Source: JAAURB01 sp049647265
GTDB lineage: Bacteria > Cyanobacteriota > Cyanobacteriia > Cyanobacteriales > Microcoleaceae
DNA: 64,000 nt
NCBI GenBank assembly: GCA_049647265.1
Contig: JBARXJ010000071.1
Span: 1-64,000, forward strand
Reading direction: 5' to 3'
Under the pieces are notes generated by a model, which worked only from the letters and a program-made list of their open reading frames with translations, made no database searches and was not told where the DNA came from. This document shows, in pieces, positions 36,298 through 46,078 of this stretch; the first letter of the stretch is position 1; each line of letters opens with the position of its first letter. A program made the translations under genes and the position numbers.

Positions 36298-39200
36298 ATG
36301 GCGTTCACCAATTCTTCAACACTAATTGTTATTGATTCAGGAGTTGCCAACTATCAAAGCTTAATAGCCGCCGCGTTTGATGCTGATGTTGTGCGATTGA
36401 ATCGCTATAGCGATGGTATTGTTCAAATTACCCAAGCTTTAAAAGCAAAACGTAATCTGCGATCGCTTCAAATCCTCGCTCATGGCCGTCCCGGTGAACT
36501 GCAACTGGGTAATGGTTATCTGAACTTAAACACCATCAAGCAGTACAGCGCTATTTTACAAACCTGGAAAGCTGCATTCAGTTCTGAGGCAGATATCCTA
36601 TTGTATAGCTGCTGTGTGGGGGCAGGAGAAACTGGACAGCAATTGATCCAGCAACTGACCCAACAGACTCAAATCCCGGTAGCAGCCTCTAGCAGCCTGA
36701 TTGGGAATGCCGTATTAGGAGGTAACTGGCAACTAGATGTTAACCCCAACTCAGTTCAATCTACCCTAGCCATTCAACCCACGGCATTAGCTGCCTATGC
36801 AGGGGTTTTGGTGCGGCTTGTCACCGAAAGTTTTGCTGAAGATACCCTGACTGTTCAACCGTTTAGCAGTCAACTGCGCTGGATATACGGAACCCAACAA
36901 AGTGTCAACAACCCCGATGACCGAGAAAGCCCCTTCATCACCGCACGGGAGACTCGTACCCCAGAACTGATGGGAATTCCAGGAGTTCCCAGTGGTATTA
37001 CGCCTGATGCAGTGGGAGATGGGGCACTCAGACTGACAGCCGCCCGTAATGATGAGACTGGATTTATTATCTATGATTTTTCGGTTCGCTCTGATGCCGG
37101 TTTAGAGGTCATATTTGATTTCCATGCCTACGGCGGCACAGGGGCCGATGGATTTAGCTTTTTCTTAATTGACGGAGAAGCCTCTCCCCAACAAAGTGGT
37201 GGATTTGGTGGCTCATTAGGATATGCCCCCCGAACGGATATAGCGGTTCCGGAAGCGGGATTGTTAGGGGGCTATCTGGGGATTGGATTTGATGAATTTG
37301 GTAACTTTGCCAGGGGAACAGAAGGACGCAATGGCGGTATTGAGGCTCGGGTTCCCGATGCAATTACACTGCGAGGCAGTGAAGAAACAGATTATCAATT
37401 TCTCACCACTACAGGAGAATTAGATTTTAGCTTAGATGTTCCGGATGCAACTGATCGCACGGATGCGGCCCGCAGTGTAGAAATTCTTCTAACTCAAGAC
37501 GGACTCCTGACCATTTCAATTGATAGTGACTCTGACGGGGTATTTGAACCGGGAGAAGTTTTAATAGAATCGTTTGATGTTCAAACCGCAAACGGAGGAG
37601 ATTTTCCAGAACGATTTAAATTTGGGTTTGCGGCTTCGACTGGACGAAGAACCAATATTCACGAAATCAGTAACGTTAGGATTTCAACCTTAGAAGAACC
37701 CCCCGTTATCGATCTCGATACAAGCGCCATTGGGGTGAACTTTAATACGACTTTTACTGTTGGCCAGGGGCCGATTGCGATCGCCAATCAAACCTTAATT
37801 GTCGATGAAGACGATACAGAACTGACCAGCGCCACAGTGACGCTGACCAATCCCCGGAATGTGGCAACAGAAAGCCTTAATCTCACGGATACTGGACTGC
37901 AATTAGCGGATCAGTTGGGTTTGACGGTTGCTGGTGTTGGCACTGCCGACATTGAAATTAGTGGTTCGGCCTTGGAGGCTGATTATGCCAGCTTAATCGA
38001 TCAAATTGTTTACAACAACACAGCAGGTAGCCCTAATCTCAACACTCGAACAATCGAGACAGTGGTTCGAGATCTACCCGGTGAGGATGGATTTAATAGT
38101 AATATTGGCCGGACTGTCATTACCTTTGATGTCACCAACCAAAACTTAGCCCCGAACACAGAAAATATTGCCAATCCTGCCATTACTAATGATGCGGCTC
38201 AAACCCCCCTTGCTGCCCTTCAAGGTAGCGATCAAGACGGGGAAGTGGTCAGTTTTAGGATCACAGAATTACCGATTCAGGGGACATTATTCTTAGGGGA
38301 TGAGCCGCTGAATCAAACCACACAAGAAATCCCCATCGATCAAGCGAGCAATTTACGCTTTACCCCGAATGACGGTTTCGTGGGAACGGCAAGTTTTAGT
38401 TATGTGGCGGTTGATGACGATGATGCTGAAGATCCCACCCCAGCAACATTCTCTATCCCCGTTACATCCGGAAATCAACCCCCTGAAACCCAGGATATTA
38501 CCATCGAGGTTGTCACAGCAACACAGGTTCAAGTGGCAATTCAGAGTTTAGCCGGGAGTGATAGTGACGGGACGGTTGAAGCGTTTCGGATTACACAATT
38601 ACCCGATCGCGGGACATTATTCCTTGATGATGTCGCGGTTGAACTAGATCAAACCATTCCAGCGAATCGAGCAGGCGAGCTCACCTTTACCCCCAATAGT
38701 ACTCAATTTTTTGATGTTGCCACCTTTCAATATGCGGCAATTGACAATGAAGGAGCAATTGATCCCTCACCCGCCTTTTATGTTATTCCCACCATTGATA
38801 ATTTTCCGCCTATTGCCGAAGCAATTGTTCAACCCCCCATTGATCTCGGGGCCACTCAAGTCGCGATCGATCCACCTCCCAGCGGTGAAGATGCGGATGG
38901 GGAAGTGGTCGGATTTAATCTGGTTACCCTTCCAACCAATGGTCAACTATTTCTAAATGGGGAACTGATTGAGGATACGGAGAATTTTCAAAATCTTGAC
39001 ATTGAGTTAGCAACCCAACTCAGCTTTACCCCCAATGCTGACTTTGTGGGGAATGACCGGTTTGAATATACCGTCACCGATAACGATGGGATACGCTCAT
39101 TTAACCGAGGGACAGTGATTTTACCGGTGGTTGATGAGACGGTTACCAATATTGCGCCGACGGTTAATAATATTGCCTTAGATCCCATTCGTAATGATTC

Positions 39201-42162
39201 AGGAGAAGTAACTGTTCCTGCCTTAGAAGGGCAAGATGAAGATGGGGAAGTTGTTTCTTTTTCCTTTGTTCGTGTATCGGCAAATGGACAACTGTTAGTT
39301 GATGGTGAAGCTGTTAGTCGAGATGCAGCCATTACCCCAGAACAAGCCACTCAGTTAAGTTATATCCCGAATCCTGGTTTTGTCGGAACTTCGACATTCT
39401 CTTATATTGCCACGGATAATGAAGGAGCCGAATCCCTACTTCCGGCTTTGCTGTCGATTTCTGTCACACCCGGAAACCAACCCCCAGTCACAGAAAGTCG
39501 GGTCTCGTTACCCATTTCTAATACGAATAATGCAGCCAGAATTCCCGAATTAAATGGAACCGATAGTGATGGGGAAGTAGTGGGTTTCCGAATTACTCGC
39601 TTACCGATTGATGATAGGGGACGGTTAGTTTTTAATGGGGAAGAAGTCACCAATTTAAACCAACTTCCAGACCTACTCACGCCAGAACAGGCTGACAGTT
39701 TACGGTTTAATCCCAATGATGAGTTTATTGGTAATGCCACTTTTCGATATGCCGCAGTGGATGATAGCGGGGCTGTCGATCCGACTCCTGCAACCATTAC
39801 CTTACCCATTATTGTCTCCACCAATATTCCACCCCAAGCCCAGAATGTCACGTTTCTACGGCTGATTGAAATAGAAGAATCTCAGGTAGAATTATCCCCC
39901 TTAGAAGCCGAGGATGTCGATGGAACTATTACCAGCTTTAGCCTGACCACATTGCCAAACGGTAACTTATTCTTGGGAGATGGAACCGCCGTTACCGATA
40001 TTAATCAAGTTCAAGATCTCTCTCCTACCGCAGCCACTGAATTATTGTATACTCCCGCAGCGGAGTTTTCGGGGAATATTGATACATTTCAATTTACTGC
40101 TACAGATAACGAAGGCGCAGTAGCCCCATTTCCCGCCACTTATATTCTGCCCATTGCAACACCTGGGGAAGCGGAAAATCAAGCCCCCATTAGCGATAGT
40201 TTACGCAACCCTAGTATCCTTCAAGGTACCGTTGCAGCCGACTTAATTCCCCTCAGCGGTAGTGATGCAGACGGTACGGTGGTAGAATTTCAGATTACTC
40301 AGTTACCGGATGTGGGTCAACTGTTTTTCGGGGAAGCAGTCGTCAACGAAGAGACAGTTATTCCGGTAGAACAAGCGGGAGAATTAACCTATACACCCCC
40401 GGCTGATTTTAACGGGTTTGCGGATTTTCGTTATATTGCGGTTGATGATGCGGGAGAGGAAAGCGTTTCACCGGCCCTGTTTACGATTCCAGTGATTGAA
40501 CCTGAACCGACTGTTAATCCTTTACCTCCTGTCGTTATACCCCCACCCTTGCCGACTGAACCGACTGAACCGACTGAACCGACTGAACCGACTGAACCAA
40601 CTGAACCGACTGAACCGACACAACCCACACAACCTGTCAACCCTCCTGGACCTGTTGTCCGGCCCGATGATGGACTAGAGGAGTTATGTAATTTTTGTGG
40701 CGACGCTCCCCAATTCACTGGCATAGCCTTACCGACAGTCCCCACAGAAGAGATTGTTTTGAATGAGGTTGCAACAACTCTTACAGGAACCGATGAAGAT
40801 GATATCTTAACAGGTTCTGCTGTCAGTGAAGAAATTATCGGCCAGCCCGGTAATGATTTACTGTTGGGTATTGGCGGTAATGATAACCTGTTTGGAGACG
40901 AGGATAATGATACCCTCGTGGGAGGTAATGGTGATGATGTTGCCTTCGGCGGTACAGAAGATGATATTCTGTATGGTTTGTTTGGACGGGATACATTAAG
41001 CGGAAATCAAGGAGATGATAGCCTATTTGGCGGTACTAACGATTTATCTAATCCTGAAACCAACGGGGCAGATTTCTTACAAGGTAATGACGGTAATGAT
41101 TTCCTCGTGGGTAATCAAAATGACGATACCTTACGGGGTAATGATGGTAATGATGAAGCCTTTGGGGGTAAAGGGAACGACCTAGTTTACGGGGATTTTG
41201 GTATTGATACCATTTTCGGTAATTTAGGCAATGATACTTTAATTGCAGATCCAGGCTTTGACAGTTTAACCCTGACAACCGCTGCGGCCGATCCGGATTT
41301 AGTCTTTGGTAACGCTGGGGCGGACTTATTACACGGTGGCCCCGGTCGGGATACCTTACATGGGGGTAAAAATGATGACTTTGGTTATGGAGGTTTAGAT
41401 AGCGATATTCTTCGGGGTGAGTTAGGCAACGATACCCTGTTTGGAGATATGGGAGACGATACCTTAGTCGGGGATACGGGTGACCCCAGTTCGACAGTTG
41501 GCGGCGCAGATCTGCTGTTAGGGGGTAGAGGTGATGATAGTTTAATCGGCGATCGCAATAGCGATACTCTTCTTGGCGGCCGAGGTGAGGATCTCCTGCG
41601 GGGCGGTCGTGAAAACGATCAACTGTATGGGGAAAGGGGTGACGATACCTTGTATGGCGATGAAGGTAACGATCTTGTTTGTGGTAACCAAGGGAATGAT
41701 ACCCTGTTTGGCGATTTAGGCAGCCCTCAACCGGTTGGTAATGCAGGTAGTCGAGATAGTCTCTGTGGCGGGGCTGGAGATGATCTGGTGAATGGGAATC
41801 AAGGTAACGATCTATTGTGTGGCGATCTGGGCAACGATACCCTATTTGGCGGTAAGGATAATGATACCTTAATTGGGGCTGCCGGAGATGATGTTCTCTG
41901 GGGCGATGGAGGGAATGATACCCTTTCCGGGGGAAATGGTCAGGATCGGTTTGTTCTCAGCGCTAATAGTGGGTCGGATGTGATTACTGATTTTACCGAT
42001 ACGATTGATTTAATCGGATTAACCGCCGGGTTAACTTTTGCCGATTTAACGATTGAATCAGTGAATAACAATACTTTAATTCGTTTTAATGGCGATCTAT
42101 TAGTCACCTTAAATGGTATCGCCACCAGTTCGATTACAGAATCCGATTTTGTTACCCTCTAA
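36298..42162 (+). CDS. Giant RTX adhesin: DUF4347, L-type lectin-like, cadherin-like and RTX repeats
   Basis: 1954 residues with no Sec signal, as expected for a type I secretion substrate. In order: DUF4347 (about 8-165) with ILAHGRPGEL (His62) and LLYSCCVG (Cys105/106); an L-type-lectin-like beta domain (about 175-470) with GTGADGFSFFLIDG; a beta domain with DEDDTELTSATVTL (about 480-620); and about seven repeats of about 100 residues of the cadherin-like kind, with SDQDGEVVSFRITELP and FVGTASFSYVAVDD motifs (about 620-1400). A Pro-Thr-Glu linker (about 1418-1440) leads to RTX calcium-binding nonapeptides of GGNGDDVAFGG type (about 1495-1880) and a final DVITDFTDTIDL secretion-type tail. 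It is probably a surface or extracellular calcium-dependent adhesin. No type I ABC exporter is adjacent. ATG 36298 is backed by AAGGAAG. Confidence 0.92.
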   Translation: MAFTNSSTLIVIDSGVANYQSLIAAAFDADVVRLNRYSDGIVQITQALKAKRNLRSLQILAHGRPGELQLGNGYLNLNTIKQYSAILQTWKAAFSSEADILLYSCCVGAGETGQQLIQQLTQQTQIPVAASSSLIGNAVLGGNWQLDVNPNSVQSTLAIQPTALAAYAGVLVRLVTESFAEDTLTVQPFSSQLRWIYGTQQSVNNPDDRESPFITARETRTPELMGIPGVPSGITPDAVGDGALRLTAARNDETGFIIYDFSVRSDAGLEVIFDFHAYGGTGADGFSFFLIDGEASPQQSGGFGGSLGYAPRTDIAVPEAGLLGGYLGIGFDEFGNFARGTEGRNGGIEARVPDAITLRGSEETDYQFLTTTGELDFSLDVPDATDRTDAARSVEILLTQDGLLTISIDSDSDGVFEPGEVLIESFDVQTANGGDFPERFKFGFAASTGRRTNIHEISNVRISTLEEPPVIDLDTSAIGVNFNTTFTVGQGPIAIANQTLIVDEDDTELTSATVTLTNPRNVATESLNLTDTGLQLADQLGLTVAGVGTADIEISGSALEADYASLIDQIVYNNTAGSPNLNTRTIETVVRDLPGEDGFNSNIGRTVITFDVTNQNLAPNTENIANPAITNDAAQTPLAALQGSDQDGEVVSFRITELPIQGTLFLGDEPLNQTTQEIPIDQASNLRFTPNDGFVGTASFSYVAVDDDDAEDPTPATFSIPVTSGNQPPETQDITIEVVTATQVQVAIQSLAGSDSDGTVEAFRITQLPDRGTLFLDDVAVELDQTIPANRAGELTFTPNSTQFFDVATFQYAAIDNEGAIDPSPAFYVIPTIDNFPPIAEAIVQPPIDLGATQVAIDPPPSGEDADGEVVGFNLVTLPTNGQLFLNGELIEDTENFQNLDIELATQLSFTPNADFVGNDRFEYTVTDNDGIRSFNRGTVILPVVDETVTNIAPTVNNIALDPIRNDSGEVTVPALEGQDEDGEVVSFSFVRVSANGQLLVDGEAVSRDAAITPEQATQLSYIPNPGFVGTSTFSYIATDNEGAESLLPALLSISVTPGNQPPVTESRVSLPISNTNNAARIPELNGTDSDGEVVGFRITRLPIDDRGRLVFNGEEVTNLNQLPDLLTPEQADSLRFNPNDEFIGNATFRYAAVDDSGAVDPTPATITLPIIVSTNIPPQAQNVTFLRLIEIEESQVELSPLEAEDVDGTITSFSLTTLPNGNLFLGDGTAVTDINQVQDLSPTAATELLYTPAAEFSGNIDTFQFTATDNEGAVAPFPATYILPIATPGEAENQAPISDSLRNPSILQGTVAADLIPLSGSDADGTVVEFQITQLPDVGQLFFGEAVVNEETVIPVEQAGELTYTPPADFNGFADFRYIAVDDAGEESVSPALFTIPVIEPEPTVNPLPPVVIPPPLPTEPTEPTEPTEPTEPTEPTEPTQPTQPVNPPGPVVRPDDGLEELCNFCGDAPQFTGIALPTVPTEEIVLNEVATTLTGTDEDDILTGSAVSEEIIGQPGNDLLLGIGGNDNLFGDEDNDTLVGGNGDDVAFGGTEDDILYGLFGRDTLSGNQGDDSLFGGTNDLSNPETNGADFLQGNDGNDFLVGNQNDDTLRGNDGNDEAFGGKGNDLVYGDFGIDTIFGNLGNDTLIADPGFDSLTLTTAAADPDLVFGNAGADLLHGGPGRDTLHGGKNDDFGYGGLDSDILRGELGNDTLFGDMGDDTLVGDTGDPSSTVGGADLLLGGRGDDSLIGDRNSDTLLGGRGEDLLRGGRENDQLYGERGDDTLYGDEGNDLVCGNQGNDTLFGDLGSPQPVGNAGSRDSLCGGAGDDLVNGNQGNDLLCGDLGNDTLFGGKDNDTLIGAAGDDVLWGDGGNDTLSGGNGQDRFVLSANSGSDVITDFTDTIDLIGLTAGLTFADLTIESVNNNTLIRFNGDLLVTLNGIATSSITESDFVTL
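40552..40614 (+). repeat. 9-bp tandem repeat coding a Pro-Thr-Glu linker
   Basis: Seven units of CCGACTGAA, one with a single change, encode a PTE linker between the cadherin-like domains and the RTX repeats. The frame is kept by the 9-bp period, and the copy number probably varies between strains (inference). Confidence 0.9.
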
Positions 42163-42182
42163 AACTTCTTCTAAATCGCTGT

Positions 42183-42210
42183 AGAGGCGTTCTTCGGAAC
42201 GTCTTTTTTT
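42183..42210 (+). terminator. Rho-independent terminator of the adhesin gene
   Basis: GGCGTTC pairs with GAACGTC (one G-T wobble) around a TTCG tetraloop, extended by AGA/TTT, and is followed by a run of seven T. It starts 21 bases after the stop codon. Confidence 0.85.
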
Positions 42211-42456
42211 ATTAAAAAAAATATCAATTCACTTCTTTTAAGAAAATAATTTTGTTAAGCTGTAACTACTGTGCCTTTTAATACCCGCATCATGACTCTG
42301 AGTTTAAAACAGAGCGATCGCACATTCTGTCCTATTTAAACTCTCTATTTCTCTTCCTGAATAGCTTTCAAGAGAATAATCTATTGTAATAGAGTTCAAA
42401 ATACTCAGCTTTTGGGAAACCTAAGAAGAAAGCCGATACCTAGACAAGTATAAATT

Positions 42457-43389
42457 ATGTCATCAAAAATCTTAAGAGTCAGTATATTCCTCATGGCAAT
42501 GCTACTGAGTCATGCTTGTAGCGTCCCTAGCCTCAATTCATCCATGCCATCAAACGACGTGACAGACAATCCAGCCGAAAACGAGAGTCAAACACTCAGC
42601 CAATTAAAACTTGTAATTTTACCCACCGTCAATTCAGAAGAACAGCAACAGAGAATTCAACGTTTTGATGAGTATCTCGAACAAAGATTAGGTATATCTG
42701 TTGAAATTCAATTCACTTCCAGTTATGCAGAAACAGTGGATTTATTAGTAGAAGAAAAAGTGCAAATGGCTTATTTAGGCCCACTGACTTATATTCAAGC
42801 GAAAGAACGAAATCCGAATATTGAACCCATTGTAGCTCATATCGAAAAGCAAACTGGACGACCCTGGTATAACAGTGTCATTGTTGTTAAAGCCGATAGT
42901 GGCATTAATACTACAGAAGATTTGAGAGGTGTCCGTTTTGGCTTTGTTAGTCCTTCTTCTACCTCTGGTTTTTTGATGCCAATTTCACACTTTCAAGAAG
43001 TCGGAATTAACCCTCCAGAAGATTTTACAGTAATGGAATATGCAGGGGGTCATGACAAAAATGTAAACGCTTTAATTGAAGGGAGAGTAGATGCTATTTC
43101 CATTGAATATCCGACTTATCTAGAATTTAAAAAGTTAGGTAAACTCCCCTCAGATCAATATAAAGTAATTTGGGAATCTGACCCAATTCCTAACGCACCA
43201 TTAGTGATTTCTAGCCAGGTTCCTAATCACCTCAAAATAGAGCTAAAAAAAGCACTGATTGATGCACCCGTCGGTTTAGTTAGTGTTAGTGGTATCGAAT
43301 CTTCTGGTTATACTTTAGTTTCTGACGAAGACTATGAAGCGATTCGCATCATGCAGAAAAGATTACAACAGAATCAGTCTTCGACTTAA
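42457..43389 (+). CDS. PhnD-like periplasmic binding lipoprotein
   Basis: 310 residues. A lipoprotein signal peptide ends in LLSHAC (Cys about 21), then a low-complexity linker and a type 2 periplasmic-binding fold: LVILPTVNSEEQQQRIQRF, VQMAYLGPLTYIQA, GVRFGFVSPSSTSGFLMP and IDAISIEYPTY. This is the pattern of phosphate/phosphonate-binding PhnD-like proteins. No ABC permease or ATPase is adjacent. The next gene, 130 bases on, is a HAMP histidine kinase with an extracytoplasmic loop, so the protein may pass a ligand signal to that kinase rather than feed a transporter (inference). The ligand is unknown. Confidence 0.85.
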   Translation: MSSKILRVSIFLMAMLLSHACSVPSLNSSMPSNDVTDNPAENESQTLSQLKLVILPTVNSEEQQQRIQRFDEYLEQRLGISVEIQFTSSYAETVDLLVEEKVQMAYLGPLTYIQAKERNPNIEPIVAHIEKQTGRPWYNSVIVVKADSGINTTEDLRGVRFGFVSPSSTSGFLMPISHFQEVGINPPEDFTVMEYAGGHDKNVNALIEGRVDAISIEYPTYLEFKKLGKLPSDQYKVIWESDPIPNAPLVISSQVPNHLKIELKKALIDAPVGLVSVSGIESSGYTLVSDEDYEAIRIMQKRLQQNQSST

Positions 43390-43519
43390 CCTCTGTCTTG
43401 ACTGATAGTCTTGCATCAATTACGAAACTCGTCCGGCAAAGTTGACTGTTATTAACCCCTCTATTCTATTTTCACACATCCCATGTATTCCAAATGATCA
43501 ATCTATTCATTACAAGACC

Positions 43520-45226
43520 ATGAAAATTATTACCAAGTTTGTGGGTTCATCAGTTGCCGTTTTCAGTTTAATTATCTCATTGGTTGGAGGCAGCACAATC
43601 AGGTTAAACCAAACCGAAGAATCATTAGAACTTAGTCGTATTCAGGCACATAAAGTAATGGATAAAGTTATTTTTTTAGACTTTACTCTATCCGAACAAA
43701 TTGCAGCATTGAAAGATTATTTATTTCTGAATCAAGATTCTATTGATTTGGCTCGATATCAAAAGGCAATGTCTCAATTTGTCATTACTGTCGAAGAGCT
43801 AGAAAATTTAAACTTATACACAGAAGAAATTAGCGCTATTCGTCGCCGCCACGAGAACTTAGCTACTTTAGCAAATAACTTAAAGTACTTACAGACTGAT
43901 ATGGGGCAGACTCAGCAGGATGTTAGGGCGATTAACTCTTTTAATCAAGATATCCACTTTTATGTTGCTATTTTACATCAGAAGTCTGACGAAAGACTTC
44001 GAGTGACTCTACAAGAAGCCCAGAGAAATAGACGAAATTCTAGCCGAATCCAGTATATAATAGTTGTTTTAGTAATCCTAATATTTATCATTCACTTCCA
44101 ATTAATTATTTTACCAACTTTTAATTCGATTAATCAGCTTAAGTTAGGGGTACTTAAAATTGGTGAAGGAGATTTTAAATCTCGCTTAAACATTAAAACT
44201 CGGGATGAAATTGAGCAACTTGCTAATAATTTTAATCAGATGGCAGATCACCTCGATCAACTTTATCAGAATATAGATCAGAAAATAGAACAGTTAAATC
44301 AAACTAACGAGAATCTAGAAGAAGAAGTTAATCATCGTAAAATTGTAGAATCTCAGCTTCAGCAAACTTTAAAAGAGTTGAAACAAACCCAGTCTCAATT
44401 GATTCAAACAGAAAAAATGTCAAGCTTAGGTCAAATGGTAGCTGGAATTGCTCATGAAATTAATAATCCGGTTAGTTTTATTCATGGAAACTTAGATTGT
44501 GCTATCGATTATAGTCAAGATTTACTGCACTTAATTGAACTTTACCAAGAACATTATCCAAAACCAGTAGAAGAGATTCAAATAGAACTTGAAGAGTTAG
44601 ATATAGAATTTTTAAATAAAGATTTTACTCAACTGATGAATTCTATGAAAATAGGGACTGAAAGAATTAGAGATATCGTTAAATCTCTCAGAACTTTCTC
44701 TCGCTTAGATGAAGCAGATCTCAAAGCAGTTGATATTCACGAAGGCATCGAAAGTACATTAATGATTTTGAAGCATCGATTTAAAGCAAAAGCCAATCAT
44801 CCTGAAATACAGATTATTAAAGAATACGATGAATTACCTTTAGTGGATTGCTACTCCGGACAACTGAATCAAGTATTTATGAATATTATTCATAATGCGA
44901 TTGATGCTTTAGAAGAGGCTCAAGTTAATGATGGCATGATTAAAATCCAAACTCAAGTCATTGACTCAAACACTATTCAAATTAAAATTACAGACAATGG
45001 CTCAGGAATTCCTGAAAAAGTTAAGAATAAATTATTTGATCCGTTCTTTACTACAAAGCCGGTTGGACAAGGTACTGGACTCGGTTTATCAATCTGTTAT
45101 CAAATTATTGTAGATCGACATCAGGGTCAAATTAGATGTAATTCAACTCCTGGAAAAGGAACAGAATTTCTGATTGAAATTCCCCTTCAAAGCTCTAGAA
45201 AAGCTTTAGAAGCCTCTGTGGCATAA
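43520..45226 (+). CDS. Membrane HAMP sensor histidine kinase
   Basis: 568 residues from ATG 43520; a TTG at 43442 would add 26 unlikely residues. A first membrane helix (about 8-28), a helical periplasmic loop of about 150 residues and a second helix near residue 175 are followed by HAMP (LKIGEGDFKSRLNIKTRDEI) and a coiled coil. The phosphoacceptor helix has GIAHEINNP (His312), and the ATPase domain has NIIHNAIDAL, DNGSGIP and FDPFFTTKPVGQGTGLGLS. No receiver domain and no adjacent response regulator. It probably forms a unit with the upstream binding lipoprotein. The kinase core resembles that of the PAS kinase at 2714. Confidence 0.9.
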   Translation: MKIITKFVGSSVAVFSLIISLVGGSTIRLNQTEESLELSRIQAHKVMDKVIFLDFTLSEQIAALKDYLFLNQDSIDLARYQKAMSQFVITVEELENLNLYTEEISAIRRRHENLATLANNLKYLQTDMGQTQQDVRAINSFNQDIHFYVAILHQKSDERLRVTLQEAQRNRRNSSRIQYIIVVLVILIFIIHFQLIILPTFNSINQLKLGVLKIGEGDFKSRLNIKTRDEIEQLANNFNQMADHLDQLYQNIDQKIEQLNQTNENLEEEVNHRKIVESQLQQTLKELKQTQSQLIQTEKMSSLGQMVAGIAHEINNPVSFIHGNLDCAIDYSQDLLHLIELYQEHYPKPVEEIQIELEELDIEFLNKDFTQLMNSMKIGTERIRDIVKSLRTFSRLDEADLKAVDIHEGIESTLMILKHRFKAKANHPEIQIIKEYDELPLVDCYSGQLNQVFMNIIHNAIDALEEAQVNDGMIKIQTQVIDSNTIQIKITDNGSGIPEKVKNKLFDPFFTTKPVGQGTGLGLSICYQIIVDRHQGQIRCNSTPGKGTEFLIEIPLQSSRKALEASVA

Positions 45227-45334
45227 ATCAAGAGTTCACAAGAGTGAGGGGATATTTTGAGGTAAACTGAGAGTATTTGAATCGTAAAAACAGTATCTAA
45301 GTCTCACATTAGGATAGTATTTTTTGACAGAAAC

Positions 45335-45976
45335 TTAAGGCGCTAATCGTTGAATCTCCCAAGCGGATTGATTCTCTAAAATAGAATATGAAAATCGGTC
45401 ATGAAGTCGGTTCGGTCTACCTTGCCAAAATTCAAAATGATGGGGAAAAACTCGATAACCACCCCAAGCCGAAGGCAATGGAATTTCTTTATTTTCAAAC
45501 TTTCGTTTAATCTCTTCAAATTTCATTTCTAATATTTGGCGTGAAGAAATGACTGAACTTTGGGGAGAACTCCAAGCACCAATTTGACTGCCTCTAGGAC
45601 GACTGATAAAATACTTTAAAGATTCAGCCGTAGAAATTTTAGTTGCTTTTCCTAAAATCCGGATTTGACGTTCCAAAGCAGCCCAGAAAAAAAGGAGTGA
45701 AACTTGATTATTTTCTTCTATTTGACGGGCTTTCTGACTTTCGTAATTTGTGAAAAAAACAAATCCGTTTTGGTCAAAATACTTCAACAAAACTATCCGT
45801 TGTGAGGGGGCAGTATTAGGCGAAGCCGTCGCTAAGGACATGGCGCTCGGTTCAGGTATATCTGCATTACAAGCCTGTTGAAACCATTTTTCAAATTGTT
45901 GAACTGGGTCTGGATTGAGTTGTTCTCGTGTGAGGCCATCGCGGGTATATTCTGTTCTTAAATCACTAATATCCAT
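45335..45976 (-). CDS. pdxH: Pyridoxamine 5'-phosphate oxidase
   Basis: 213 residues from ATG 45976 (MDISDLRTEY), the usual family length; an ATG at 46033 would add 19 residues. Family motifs: NPDPVQQFEKWF, MSLATAS, QRIVLLKYFDQNGFVFFTNYESQKA, RGSQIGAWSSPQSS and the terminal WQGRPNRLHDR with the substrate-binding Arg-His. It oxidises pyridoxine or pyridoxamine 5'-phosphate to pyridoxal 5'-phosphate with FMN and oxygen. It lies downstream of the porin gene on the same strand, about 100 bases away, without an obvious link. Confidence 0.95.
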   Translation of the reverse strand: MDISDLRTEYTRDGLTREQLNPDPVQQFEKWFQQACNADIPEPSAMSLATASPNTAPSQRIVLLKYFDQNGFVFFTNYESQKARQIEENNQVSLLFFWAALERQIRILGKATKISTAESLKYFISRPRGSQIGAWSSPQSSVISSRQILEMKFEEIKRKFENKEIPLPSAWGGYRVFPHHFEFWQGRPNRLHDRFSYSILENQSAWEIQRLAP

Positions 45977-46078
45977 CGGCGAGATTATAATTGTTTTATA
46001 TAATAAAAAGGGATAACGAGGTGTGTTAGTCATTTCCCTAAACTTGACTGATATTCATCATACCATGAGATGTAAAAT

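Noticed and set aside
40431..40745. Long minus-strand frame rich in Gly-Ser-Val repeats opposite the adhesin linker
   Set aside because: It is the antisense reading of the 9-bp Pro-Thr-Glu repeat and has no start context or domain content.
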